Source: Leifsonia sp. ZF2019 (GTDB lineage: Bacteria; Actinomycetota; Actinomycetes; Actinomycetales; Microbacteriaceae). Taken from it: 64,000 nucleotides of DNA. A model generated the notes under the pieces. It was given only the letters and a program-made list of their open reading frames with translations. It was not told the DNA's origin and did no database searches. The stretch covers positions 4,177,858-4,241,857 of the forward strand of contig NZ_CP065037.1 of NCBI RefSeq assembly GCF_019924635.1, read 5' to 3'. Made by a program: the position numbers and the translations under genes. Positions 1 through 8,902 of this stretch are shown here, piece by piece (position 1 is the stretch's first letter; each line of letters starts with the position of its first letter).

Positions 1-22
1 GGCCGGCTCCGTCGAGCCGGCC
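1..22 (-). terminator. Hairpin downstream of the lectin/Ig-repeat gene
   Basis: A perfect 9-bp stem (GGCCGGCTC / GAGCCGGCC) with a CGTC loop lies 26 bases past the stop codon of the leftward gene that ends at 48. It sits at the window edge, so a following T-run cannot be checked. It fits an intrinsic terminator for that gene, but could also serve a gene outside the window. Confidence 0.5.
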
Positions 23-47
23 CTCCCCTGCTCTGCGACTCGCGCCG

Positions 48-2846
48 CTAGGCCCCGCGACGGTTCCGCTGCGCCGCGCGTCGACGGAGGAGGATCAGCG
101 CTCCTCCCAGTGCGATCAGCGCCGCTGCGGTCGACACGAACACGGCGGTGGCCACCGACGATCCGGTGGACGCGAGGACGGGGTCCCCGGCGACCGTCAC
201 GGTGAGCTGGACGCTCGACGCGGCGAACGAGGCGTCCCCGCTGTAGCGAGCTGTGACGACGTGCGTCCCTGCTCCGAGCGCGTCCGTGTTGCACGACGTC
301 GCCGGGAGCGTCACCGTGCACAGCACGCGACCGGAGGCGTCCGTGAAGGTCACGGTCCCGGTGGCGCCCGCCGGCAGACCGGAGGCCGTGAGGGTGACCC
401 CTCCCGTGGACAGCGCGTGGCGTGCGGCCAGCGCGGTGGGCTGCGGCGCCACCACCAGGGTGAACGCGGTGCCCGTCGCCGGCTCGTGGTTGGCGTCGCC
501 CGAGTAGACCGCGTGCACCGTGTACGTTCCGCCCGGGAGGTCGTCCGGCAGAGCGCAGGTCGTCTTCGGCAAGGTGGCGGTGCAGAGCACGGTGCCGTCG
601 TCGGTGACGAACGAGATGGTGCCGGTCGCGTCCTCCGGGACTCCGTCGACGGTGACGTCGATCGTCGTGCCGTGGGTCACGGTCACCGGATCGGGGTCGG
701 TTCCGCCCGTCCCGCCGCCGGAGCCGGGACCGCCGCCCGTGCCGCCGCCGATCGTCGAGACCGCCTTGCGGATGGTGAGGGTCGCCGTGTCGGATTCCGC
801 CGCCGCGTGCGTGGCGTCGCCCGAGTAGGCGACCGTCACGTCGTACTGGCCGGCCGCCAGGGTCGTAGCGGTCGGGCAGCTCGTGACGGGGAGCGTGGTC
901 GTGCACAGGGTCGTGCTTCCCGTCGAGAACGTGAGCTCGCCCTCGGCGGTGGCGGGGATGCCGGTGGCCGAGAGCGTCGCGGCGGTACCGTACGGCACCT
1001 CGGTCGGCGCGACCTGCAGGTCGACGGCCACCGCGATCTTCGTGACCGTGAGCGTGAGCGAGGCACGGTCGGCGCCCGTGACCGCGTCGTGGTCGGCGTC
1101 ACCGGAGTACGACACCAGGACGGCGTGCTGTCCGACGGCGCCGCCCACCGTGGTGCAGCTGGCGACGCCGTCCACGACCGTCGCCGTGCAGATCGTGTCT
1201 CCGCTGTTCGCGTCCGTGAACGTCACGGTCCCGGTCGGCGCGGTCGGCGCTGAGGAGGCGGAGGAGGCGATGGTCGCCGAGAGGGTCGCCGTGGCGCCCT
1301 TCTCGACCGTGACGTCCCCAGCGGTGAGGCGCACGGGCTGCGCGCTGATCGCGACCGAGGCCGACGCGGTGACGGCCTCGGCGTCCGTCGAGGCGACGAT
1401 CGAGGAGATCGTGACCGTGCGTGCCGCACCGGAGACCGTGTAGGGGAGGGACAGCGCGGGCAGGGAGGTTCCCGGCTGGATCGGCGCCGCCGCATCCACC
1501 GCGAAGTCGCAGGTCTCGGTCTGACCCGAGAGGGTGCAGGTCCAGCCCGCGGGCAGGTCGGCCGGGACGGTCGGCTGCACACCGGCGGGGAAGGTGGTGG
1601 TCGCTCGCACGAGCTGGGACTCGGTGCCCCCGTCGGCCGTGACCGTCGGGGTGATCGTGTAGGTGCCGGTTCCGCCGTGCGCCACGGTGCTCGACCCGGA
1701 GGCCGCGGCCGTCAGCACGGGAACGGGCCCGGCCGCGGTCTTCGCCTCCAGGTAGTTGACCTCGTGCACGTCGGAGGCGCCGCCGGTTCCCGCGACCCAG
1801 CCGTAGGTGAGCTTGTAGGGGTAGCCGGTGGCGGGGTCGATCCAGGAGGCCGGGATCGCGGCCGCGTTGCCGGTGGCCGACAGTGTGGGCAGGGTTCCCT
1901 TCAGGACCTGCTGGCTGCCGCCGATCGGGGTGAAGATGACCGCGAACGTTCCCGGGTCGACGGAGATCGCGGTCGCGCGCTGCGCGGAGATCGCGGTCGC
2001 GGTGGGGTTGATGACGATCTCGACGGGGACCTTGGCATCGGCGCGCGAGGCCGCCCCGACCTTGCTCAGCGAGCCGGTGAGCGGGGTGTTCGCGGTGGAG
2101 GCGACGACGCAGTATCCCGTGGTGCCGTTGCCCGGACCGCGCACGGTGACGCTGTTCGGGTAGCGCACGCGCGTCGGGGTCGTGCTGCAGCCGTTGCCCT
2201 CGAAGTCGGGGTGGTTGAAGTTGCCGTAGCGGTCGAGGCCGATGCCGAGGTAAGCGTGGGCGAGGCCGCTGCCGGACTTCGTGCCGCTGTAGCCGAGCGA
2301 GCCGCCGAGCATGCCGATCTGGGTCGGCACGGCCGGGTTGTAGGGGTCGGTGGCGGCGAGGTAGAAGACGATGCCGTCGGCCGTGATGCCGGTCTGGTCC
2401 GCGACGCCGTTGTACTGGTAGCTGTCGAAGATCGCGTCGATGCCCTTGGTGATCGGCACCGACTGCTTCGCGCCGACGCCGCCGGTCATGTTGAGCGTCG
2501 CCGAGGTCAGCCGCAGCGCGCCCTGCTGGTCGGGATCCGCCGTCCCGCCGCAGCCCGGGATGGTGTCGGTGGCGCTGGAGGACGTCGTCGTGCGTGCCGT
2601 GAGGCACGCGCTGTTGGGGCCGGACGGCGCACCCGGCAGCGTGTAGCCGCTGCCCGCGGTGGTGCCGGTGAAGCCTTCGTTGACGAACGTCGTCTGCGCC
2701 GGCGGCGTGGCCGGGTCGGCGTAGGACGCGCTCGCGCCGGTGAGGGCGAGCGCGACGACGCCGACGGCGGCGACGCTCGAGAGGACGGTGCGGGTCAGAT
2801 GGGTGACCGTCGCCAAGGCGCGGCGGTCGTCGGTTTTCGGGCGCAA
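48..2846 (-). CDS. Cell-wall-anchored L-type-lectin / Ig-like repeat protein with LAXTG sorting signal
   Basis: 932 aa, secreted and probably wall-anchored. A TTG start is preceded by GAGG 5 bases upstream. Residues ~15-45 form a signal peptide. Residues ~50-370 resemble a bacterial legume-type lectin domain (NEGFTG opening, IGLDRYGNF core). After a linker domain come four Ig-like modules, each with a YSGD motif and usually a cysteine pair; a Gly-rich linker separates the second and third. The C-terminus reads LASTG (from residue 891), a hydrophobic helix, then RRR. That is the LAXTG form recognised by class E sortases of high-GC Gram-positives. Likely role: adhesion or glycan binding (inference). 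No sortase or pilin gene is adjacent. Confidence 0.85.
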   Translation of the reverse strand: MRPKTDDRRALATVTHLTRTVLSSVAAVGVVALALTGASASYADPATPPAQTTFVNEGFTGTTAGSGYTLPGAPSGPNSACLTARTTTSSSATDTIPGCGGTADPDQQGALRLTSATLNMTGGVGAKQSVPITKGIDAIFDSYQYNGVADQTGITADGIVFYLAATDPYNPAVPTQIGMLGGSLGYSGTKSGSGLAHAYLGIGLDRYGNFNHPDFEGNGCSTTPTRVRYPNSVTVRGPGNGTTGYCVVASTANTPLTGSLSKVGAASRADAKVPVEIVINPTATAISAQRATAISVDPGTFAVIFTPIGGSQQVLKGTLPTLSATGNAAAIPASWIDPATGYPYKLTYGWVAGTGGASDVHEVNYLEAKTAAGPVPVLTAAASGSSTVAHGGTGTYTITPTVTADGGTESQLVRATTTFPAGVQPTVPADLPAGWTCTLSGQTETCDFAVDAAAPIQPGTSLPALSLPYTVSGAARTVTISSIVASTDAEAVTASASVAISAQPVRLTAGDVTVEKGATATLSATIASSASSAPTAPTGTVTFTDANSGDTICTATVVDGVASCTTVGGAVGQHAVLVSYSGDADHDAVTGADRASLTLTVTKIAVAVDLQVAPTEVPYGTAATLSATGIPATAEGELTFSTGSTTLCTTTLPVTSCPTATTLAAGQYDVTVAYSGDATHAAAESDTATLTIRKAVSTIGGGTGGGPGSGGGTGGTDPDPVTVTHGTTIDVTVDGVPEDATGTISFVTDDGTVLCTATLPKTTCALPDDLPGGTYTVHAVYSGDANHEPATGTAFTLVVAPQPTALAARHALSTGGVTLTASGLPAGATGTVTFTDASGRVLCTVTLPATSCNTDALGAGTHVVTARYSGDASFAASSVQLTVTVAGDPVLASTGSSVATAVFVSTAAALIALGGALILLRRRAAQRNRRGA

Positions 2847-2973
2847 GGAAACCTCAGCGGGTAGGGCGGCGCGCCGGGACGCGCCGGTGTCGGGTAGGTG
2901 CCGCCGCTGACCGGACCGGTCGGGAAACGAGCCGGGTCACAGCGACTTCGGTGCTCAGTCGTTATGACATTAG

Positions 2974-3010
2974 TGAACGTTCAGGCTCTGAACAGTGTTT
3001 GAACGCGTTC
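2974..3010. promoter_or_regulatory. Two palindromes upstream of the surface protein gene
   Basis: TGAACGTTCA (2974-2983) and GAACGCGTTC (3001-3010) are perfect 10-bp palindromes, 27 bases apart, in the 200-base gap upstream of the leftward gene starting at 2846. They share GAAC/GTTC arms and could bind one dimeric regulator. No cognate regulator is adjacent. No other feature was seen in this gap. Confidence 0.35.
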
Positions 3011-3049
3011 GTTCCCTCGAACTGGGGGTGCGAAGGGGCGCCGGCCCGC

Positions 3050-4360
3050 CTACTCACCCGGGAGGGAGGCGGCCCGCAGTCGTGCGTCGATCTCGTCGAT
3101 CGACTCACCGCGGGTGCGCGGCATGAAGAGGATGCCGAGGATTCCCGACCCGACGGTGACCACGATCATCAGCACCGAGACACCGGCCAATCCCGCCGCG
3201 AGGAGAGTCGGCACGAACACGAGCGAGACGGCGGAGGCGATGCGGGCGACGCCGAAGCTCAGGCCGAGCGCGGTACTGCGCAGCTCGGTCGGGAACAGCT
3301 CCTGCGACCACACCTTGTAGTGCGCTTCCCCGGCGAGGGTGGTGCCGATGCCGTAGGTCACGAACGCGATCACGAGGGTGCCGGCGCCGACGGGGAGGAC
3401 GAGAGGGAGGATCCACGCGGCCACCTGCACGATCGCACCGACGATGAAGATCGGTCTGCGTGCGGCGCTGTCCATCGCGCGCATCATCGCGAGCACCGTG
3501 ATGAGGATGACCGGGACGCCGATGAGCGAGACCAGCAGAGCGCTCGCCGGAGGCAGGCCGCCGACGGTCTCGAGAGCGTACAGGCCGAAGGAGCCGTAGA
3601 AGTTCGTCCCGATGGTCAGCAGCGCGTAGAACGCGAGGATGAACAGCGTGCTCCGCAGCAGGCGGCCGCGGAACAGAGCGCGCACGCCCTCCCGTGTGGC
3701 GCCGGCGGTGCGTGCGTTCGTCCACGCGGTGGGCTCGCCGATGCGCCGGCGGAGCGCCCACGTGATCAGCGCCAGGACCAGCAGGTGCCCGAAGACGATC
3801 CGCGGCATCCACTCGCCGAAGCCGGTGGAGGCCAGCACCACCAGGATGACCACGAGCGGTCCGAGACCCCACAGCAGCTGGGTGAAGGTCACCAGCCGGC
3901 CGCGTCGCTTGCCGGGCGCCGTCTCGCCGACGACGGTGATCGAGGTCGGGACGTCGGCGCCGACGGCCAGCCCGACGATGATCACGCCGACGAACAGCAT
4001 GGCCGGGACCACGGCGCACACGATCCACAGCAAGCCGAACGCGTACAGCAGAAGGTCGAACGAGTACACGCGCTTGCGGCCGACCCGGTCTCCGATCCGA
4101 CCGCCGACGATCGCCCCGATGCCGATGCACACCGTAAGCGCGGCGGAGAGGAAGCCGAGCTGCCAGGCATCCAGCGAGAACTGGCCCTTCCACAGGGTGA
4201 GGCTCGCGCTGACCGCGACGATCGTGCCGGCATCGAGGTACGAGGCCATGCCGGCCAGGAGTGCGGTGCGCCAGGGTGCGCGCGACTGCGGGTCGGTCGA
4301 GGCGGAGCCGGCGAGGCCGCCCGGTTCGGTCCCGGCAGTGGTGGGGGTGGGGTCGGTCAT
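3050..4360 (-). CDS. MFS transporter, sugar-porter-like
   Basis: 436 aa integral membrane protein with about 12 hydrophobic segments. The loop after TM2 carries the MFS signature GRIGDRVGRKR, and the C-terminus reads PRTRGESIDEID, similar to the sugar-porter PETKG motif. Substrate unknown; a sugar or organic acid taken up by proton symport is the family norm. The start chosen is ATG 4360 because GGAG lies 8 bases upstream. In-frame ATGs at 4378 and 4393 and a start at 4408 lie in a short repeated stretch encoding (M-N/G-A-D-P); ATG 4393 overlaps the stop codon of the upstream DUF3089 gene, so coupled translation is possible. Confidence 0.8.
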   Translation of the reverse strand: MTDPTPTTAGTEPGGLAGSASTDPQSRAPWRTALLAGMASYLDAGTIVAVSASLTLWKGQFSLDAWQLGFLSAALTVCIGIGAIVGGRIGDRVGRKRVYSFDLLLYAFGLLWIVCAVVPAMLFVGVIIVGLAVGADVPTSITVVGETAPGKRRGRLVTFTQLLWGLGPLVVILVVLASTGFGEWMPRIVFGHLLVLALITWALRRRIGEPTAWTNARTAGATREGVRALFRGRLLRSTLFILAFYALLTIGTNFYGSFGLYALETVGGLPPASALLVSLIGVPVILITVLAMMRAMDSAARRPIFIVGAIVQVAAWILPLVLPVGAGTLVIAFVTYGIGTTLAGEAHYKVWSQELFPTELRSTALGLSFGVARIASAVSLVFVPTLLAAGLAGVSVLMIVVTVGSGILGILFMPRTRGESIDEIDARLRAASLPGE

Positions 4361-4389
4361 GCGGAGGTCTCCGTTCATCGGGTCTGCGT

Positions 4390-5667
4390 TCATCGGGTCT
4401 GCGCCCACTGGCTGATCTGGGCGGCGAGGAGCGCGCGGAGCCCGCCGAGGTCGACGTTGTAGTCGACCACGTGGAGCCCGAGCGCAGAGGTGGAGGTGTC
4501 GGGCAGCATCCCGGTGGGGTCATCGATCTGCAGCCAGCTGGTGTTGGCGGTCGCGTCGCCGGCGAAGGCGCAGTGCCCGCTCAACGCGCCGGGGGTCGAC
4601 CGGTACCCGGTCGGATCGGCGGGGAGGGTGTAGCCGAGGAGGAGATGGGTCAATGCGCCGTTGGGAGCCAGCAGGCTCCCGCGGACGAGCGTGCGCGTGG
4701 GCAGGATCGGGTCGAGAGCCGCGGTCGCATCGGCCGGTCCACCGGCGAGCAGAGCGCTGGGGTTGACGCAGGCGATCCGGTGTCCGGCGTCGAGGTTCGC
4801 TGCCAGGCTTCCCGACACCGGTGCGCTCCCGGCGGGCTGGCCGTAGCTGGAGTACGCGATGACGCATCCCGTCGGCACACCGCCCGGCTTCGGCTCGCAG
4901 ACGGGCAGGTGCTGGAACGTCGAAGCGGGGTCGGCGCCCCCGCCGGACGCGGCGCCGAGCGGCACCTGCACCTGGCCGCCGAGCACGACCGCGCTCACCA
5001 GCTGCGCGGTGGCGGCCGCGTCGCCGTCCACGGAGTGCTGGAGCAGTTTCTCCACCGCGACGCTTCCCTGCGAGTGGCCGAGCACGATCACCCCTCGGCG
5101 CTGACCGGTGACCGGATCGATGTTGTCATGGGCCCAGTAGTCGTCCCACGCCTGCTGTACGTCGGCGAAGCCCGGGCCCGGATACGGGTCGCCGCCGGTC
5201 GCGCCGCTCGCCGCAAGCTGGAGCAGAGTGCTCTGCCGGTAGAGCGGAGCGAACACGCGGCACAGCCCCGCGAGCGGGCCGAGCTGCGCGAGCAGCACGG
5301 CGACCTCGTCGTCGCGCGCCGACGGCGCCGCCGAGCCGAGCATCAGCACGGGGTTCGGGAGCAGGTCCACCGTGGGATAGACATAGAAGCAGTCGACCGG
5401 AGGCTCGGCGCCCGTCGTCGGCTGCACCACCGCACTCGTGCCTCCCGCCGCGACGGTGGTCGACAGCGGAACGGTGCTGCCGTCGGGATAGCGGCCCACG
5501 GCGCCGCCGCACGCCGACGCGGGGTCGCCGGGATGGCACAGCCACACCGGCTGCGCGAGCGGCGCGGTGAGGGAGAAGGACGGAGATGCGGAGCCGGCGG
5601 CGGGCGCCGCACCGGAGGAGAACGCCAGCGCGGCGGCCGCCACGATCGCGAGGAGCGGGGAAGGCAT
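4390..5667 (-). CDS. Secreted DUF3089 family alpha/beta-hydrolase (lipase-like)
   Basis: 425 aa. The ATG at 5667 has a strong GAAAGGAGG 4 bases upstream; the reading frame stays open further upstream but that part is antisense to other coding sequence and is excluded. Residues 1-~28 are an Ala-rich signal peptide. The body matches the DUF3089 pattern: CFYVYPTVD near the start of the domain, then VLGHSQGS, the nucleophile elbow with a catalytic Ser, and several paired cysteines expected in an exported enzyme. The substrate is unknown; lipase or esterase activity is inferred from the fold. It lies upstream of and touches the MFS gene, suggesting co-transcription. Confidence 0.8.
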   Translation of the reverse strand: MPSPLLAIVAAAALAFSSGAAPAAGSASPSFSLTAPLAQPVWLCHPGDPASACGGAVGRYPDGSTVPLSTTVAAGGTSAVVQPTTGAEPPVDCFYVYPTVDLLPNPVLMLGSAAPSARDDEVAVLLAQLGPLAGLCRVFAPLYRQSTLLQLAASGATGGDPYPGPGFADVQQAWDDYWAHDNIDPVTGQRRGVIVLGHSQGSVAVEKLLQHSVDGDAAATAQLVSAVVLGGQVQVPLGAASGGGADPASTFQHLPVCEPKPGGVPTGCVIAYSSYGQPAGSAPVSGSLAANLDAGHRIACVNPSALLAGGPADATAALDPILPTRTLVRGSLLAPNGALTHLLLGYTLPADPTGYRSTPGALSGHCAFAGDATANTSWLQIDDPTGMLPDTSTSALGLHVVDYNVDLGGLRALLAAQISQWAQTR

Positions 5668-5708
5668 CGTTGCCTCCTTTCGTCGGCGCACGGGGGTGCG
5701 CACAGGGG

Positions 5709-8177
5709 TCAGAGCCGCGTCGTCGCGGCTCCCGCGTGGTGCTCGCTCTCCCGGCCGTCGCGGTCCACGAAGGTGAACGGCACGGGAGAGACGATCTCGA
5801 CCCGGTCGCCCGCCACCGTGACGTGGACGGGGCCGAACGGGGTGGCGGCGGCGCCGGATGCGTTGGTGAGACGACCGGGCCGCGGGGCGATCCGCATCCG
5901 CGTGCAGCCGGGCTCGGCCGGACGGATGCCGAGGGTGAAGACGATCAGATCCCGGGCGGGGGTGGCGCTCCAGCCGTGACAGTACGATCCACCCTCCCAG
6001 CACTCGCGGAAGGCGGTCGGTGCGTCGTCGAGCAGCGCGTCCCAGTCGAGCAGTAGGTCGGGCAGCCTGTCGGTCTCGCCGAGCAGGTCGAGGGCCTCGT
6101 GAACGATCGGGCGGAAGAAGGGCTGCGCGCCGACGGTCAGACGCTCGGTGTCCCAGTCGGGGGCGTCCCGCACCGAGACGGGCGTGCCGGCGACCGGCCC
6201 GAGGGCGTCCGCGCCGTGATCGGCCAGCGGACTGCGGGTGAAGACGGCTGCACGGTCGAGCAGGAGCCGCCGCACCGCGGCGCGGCGACGGTCGGGCACG
6301 ATGCCCGCACAGACCGCGGCCGCCGCGGTGTGCTCGCTGACGGAGCGGCCGCGCTCGCCGTCGACGATGGTGTCGCGGTAGGCCCCGCGCTCCTCGTCCC
6401 AGAAGGCCTCGAAGCCGTCGGCGATCGAGGCGTGCCTGGCACGGGCCCAGGCCGCCCTGCCACTGTCGCCGAGGGCCTCGGCGAGCTCCGCGACATCGCG
6501 GAAGGCGCGGGCCAGCAGTGCGTTCAGGGCCGCGCTCCGGCCGGTCACCTGGACCGGGGACCAGTCGATGAGCACCCACCCGGGCACCTCGGCCACGAGG
6601 CCGTCGTCGCCCACGAACCGATCGAACCAGCGCAGCACGTTCTCGGCCACCGGCATGAGCTCTGCCACGGCCTCCCGGTCGCCGGTGTAGTCGTGGAGGC
6701 GGTGCACCTGGCGGATCCAGTGCAGCGACCAGTCGGGGATGGTCGGCACCGCCGGCGTCGCGAAGTCCCCTGCCGCGACCATCGGGAGGATGCCGTCCGG
6801 GCGCGGCTGGGCCAGCAGCCGGGGGCTCCAGCGGGGGAGGCTCCAGTCGAGGTTGGCCGCGAAGTCGACGGACTGGTGCACGACGGAGTCGCCCGTCCAG
6901 GCGCGCTGCTCGCGCGTCGGGCAGTCGACGTAGGCATCGTGCGAGCTCAGGTCGGCCGTGCGCAGAGCGACGTCGTAGATGCGGTCGAGGCGCGGATCGT
7001 CCGATCGGAACGGCTCGACCGCCTCACGCGGGCGGAGGCGCTCGAGCACCGAGACCTCCTCCAGCCGCCAGTCCGTCGCGGCGTCCACGAGCAGCACCAG
7101 CCAGCGCCCGCCGATGCGTTCCCAGGAGAGAAAGCGATCGTCGGCGCCGCGGGCGATATAGCCGAGCACGGCGGCGGAGTCGAGGGCTGCGGCCGTCGGT
7201 GCCTCGAGCAGAGCCGCGGCGACCGTGGTCCCGGCGGGCGCGTCGACGCGCAGCTCCAGCCTCCCGCTCACGATCGCGCCGAAGTCGACGACGAGGAGGC
7301 GCCGGCCGCCCGGGATGTCGACCGGCTGCGCGAGGTCACCCGGTGCCCCGGCGGGTACGGCCGGCGACGTCGCGAGCAGGTCGGCGAGCAGCGCGCGGGC
7401 GGGGTCGAGAGCCGAGCCGTCCCAGGCCGTCGGGCCGCCGTCGGCGATCGCGAGGGCGGCCGGGAGGCGGCGTCCGCCGGTCAGGGGAGCGACAGGGCGC
7501 CTCCGCGGCGCGCCCCAGGGCTCGCCACCCGGGGTCGTGCGCCCCGCCGGTCCGACGATGGAGTGCTCCCGCAGCACCGTCGCCGGCTGCCAGTCGCCGT
7601 CGTCGTATCCGCGTTGTGCCCAGTCGGCGTCGAGTTGCCGCGCGTCGAGCAGCTCCTCCGGCTGCGTGACGAGGAACCCGGCCGGTGCGGTGGGCGTCCA
7701 CGCGGCCGCCTCCTGCACACGCCAGCTCTCGTCGGTCCCGACGATCGTGCCGTCGAGGGCGATCTCGGCCGCCAGGCTCCCGCCGCCGAGCGTGTAGCTG
7801 GTGGGGGAGGGTTCCCACCACGGCGAGGGGAAGCCGCGGAACCGGCCGATCACGGCCACCACGTTCTCACCGGCGACGAGCGCACCGTCGAGGCGGTACT
7901 CGTCGTACTCGATGTGGCGCGGCGCGTGCCGGATCGGCCCGGAGCCGAGCTCGCGTCCGTTGACGAAGAGCCGGTAGTCGGAATCGGCGGTGATCCGCAG
8001 CCGGGCCGTCCGGGGAGCGGTGTCCAGCTGCAGGGTGCGGCGGAAGAGCACGCGCGTGTCGAAGCGTGCGGGGTCGGCGGCGCCGTAGGGGTGCTCGCGA
8101 CTCGGACCCGCCAGCGCGGGGCGGTCGGACCAGATCCAGCGTCCGGTCCATGCGTCCGGCCAGGTCGTCGATGACAT
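5709..8177 (-). CDS. Glycoside hydrolase family 78-type alpha-L-rhamnosidase
   Basis: 822 aa, no signal peptide, so probably cytoplasmic. The N-terminal part is beta-sandwich (WTGRWIW; ITADSDYRLFVNG, typical of galactose-binding-like modules), followed by an (alpha/alpha)6 barrel containing DCPTREQRAWTGD, the hallmark of GH78 that holds catalytic acidic residues, and a C-terminal beta domain with TPFGPVHV. It should remove terminal alpha-L-rhamnose from oligosaccharides or glycosides. The start is ATG 8177; the open frame upstream is antisense to the TetR gene. No clear ribosome-binding site. It is divergent from tetR with a palindrome between them, so control by that regulator is likely. Confidence 0.82.
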   Translation of the reverse strand: MSSTTWPDAWTGRWIWSDRPALAGPSREHPYGAADPARFDTRVLFRRTLQLDTAPRTARLRITADSDYRLFVNGRELGSGPIRHAPRHIEYDEYRLDGALVAGENVVAVIGRFRGFPSPWWEPSPTSYTLGGGSLAAEIALDGTIVGTDESWRVQEAAAWTPTAPAGFLVTQPEELLDARQLDADWAQRGYDDGDWQPATVLREHSIVGPAGRTTPGGEPWGAPRRRPVAPLTGGRRLPAALAIADGGPTAWDGSALDPARALLADLLATSPAVPAGAPGDLAQPVDIPGGRRLLVVDFGAIVSGRLELRVDAPAGTTVAAALLEAPTAAALDSAAVLGYIARGADDRFLSWERIGGRWLVLLVDAATDWRLEEVSVLERLRPREAVEPFRSDDPRLDRIYDVALRTADLSSHDAYVDCPTREQRAWTGDSVVHQSVDFAANLDWSLPRWSPRLLAQPRPDGILPMVAAGDFATPAVPTIPDWSLHWIRQVHRLHDYTGDREAVAELMPVAENVLRWFDRFVGDDGLVAEVPGWVLIDWSPVQVTGRSAALNALLARAFRDVAELAEALGDSGRAAWARARHASIADGFEAFWDEERGAYRDTIVDGERGRSVSEHTAAAAVCAGIVPDRRRAAVRRLLLDRAAVFTRSPLADHGADALGPVAGTPVSVRDAPDWDTERLTVGAQPFFRPIVHEALDLLGETDRLPDLLLDWDALLDDAPTAFRECWEGGSYCHGWSATPARDLIVFTLGIRPAEPGCTRMRIAPRPGRLTNASGAAATPFGPVHVTVAGDRVEIVSPVPFTFVDRDGRESEHHAGAATTRL

Positions 8178-8188
8178 GGCAGCTATTT

Positions 8189-8202
8189 TTACCGAGTGGT
8201 AA
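8189..8202. promoter_or_regulatory. Putative TetR operator
   Basis: TTACC-GAGT-GGTAA is a perfect 5-bp inverted repeat with a 4-base centre. It lies in the 54-base gap between the leftward rhamnosidase gene (start 8177) and the rightward tetR gene (start 8232). Position and symmetry fit an operator for the TetR protein controlling both genes. Confidence 0.6.
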
Positions 8203-8231
8203 GTCAAATGCAAGCCGGGCACAATGGGGAG

Positions 8232-8873
8232 ATGACCGAGAGCACCCAGAAGGCGCCGTCCTCTCGCCGGGGCCGCCACCGCGGGACCGTACGCGGCGAC
8301 TCCCGCCGCGACGAGCTGGTCCACGTCGCGAGCGAGCTCTTCGCCGAGAACGGCTACCGCGACACGAGCATCGCGGACATCGCCCAGCGAGTGGGCGTCA
8401 CGCAGCAGGCGCTGCTCTACTACTTCGGCAGCAAGCCCGCCCTGCTCGACGCGGTCATCGACGACCGGGACGGGGCCGCCGTCGCCTTCGCCGAGGAGCT
8501 CGCCGCGATCGGCGGCTTCGACGCCATCGACGCCCTCCCCGACTCCGCACGTCGCAACGCGGCCGAACCGAACCTGGTGCGCCTCTTCGCCGTCCTGGTC
8601 GCCGAGAACCTCTCGCGCGATGCGGTCGCCCATGACCACTTCGTCACGCGGTACCGCCGCCTGCGCCGGATCGTCGCGGGACTCATCGCCGAGGGCCAGC
8701 GCACGGGCGTCTTCGAGCCCGGCATCGATCCCGCGCTCAAAGCCGCCGAGGTCATCGCGGTCATCGACGGACTCAACACCCAGTGGCTGCTCGACCCCGA
8801 CGACATCGACATCGTGGCCGTCACCGAGCAGTTCGCCGAAGGACTCGCCGAGACCCTGCGCCCCCGCGCCTGA
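8232..8873 (+). CDS. TetR/AcrR family transcriptional regulator
   Basis: 213 aa. After a basic tail, the helix-turn-helix spans roughly residues 25-70 (TSIADIAQRVGVTQQALLYYFGS), which is the TetR N-terminal pattern with the YYxF signature. The remainder is an all-helical ligand-binding/dimer domain. GGGGAG abuts the ATG at 8232, so spacing is poor; a leaderless transcript is possible, and in-frame GTG 8196 and ATG 8208 exist but overlap the operator region. It probably represses the divergent rhamnosidase gene and itself (inference from arrangement). Confidence 0.85.
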   Translation: MTESTQKAPSSRRGRHRGTVRGDSRRDELVHVASELFAENGYRDTSIADIAQRVGVTQQALLYYFGSKPALLDAVIDDRDGAAVAFAEELAAIGGFDAIDALPDSARRNAAEPNLVRLFAVLVAENLSRDAVAHDHFVTRYRRLRRIVAGLIAEGQRTGVFEPGIDPALKAAEVIAVIDGLNTQWLLDPDDIDIVAVTEQFAEGLAETLRPRA

Positions 8874-8902
8874 CCCCGCGGTCGCGCCGGCCGGACCCGG
8901 AG

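Noticed and set aside
5668..6579. Upstream extension of the DUF3089 reading frame
   Set aside because: It runs through the GH78-type gene in another frame; the ATG at 5667 has a strong ribosome-binding site and starts a signal peptide.
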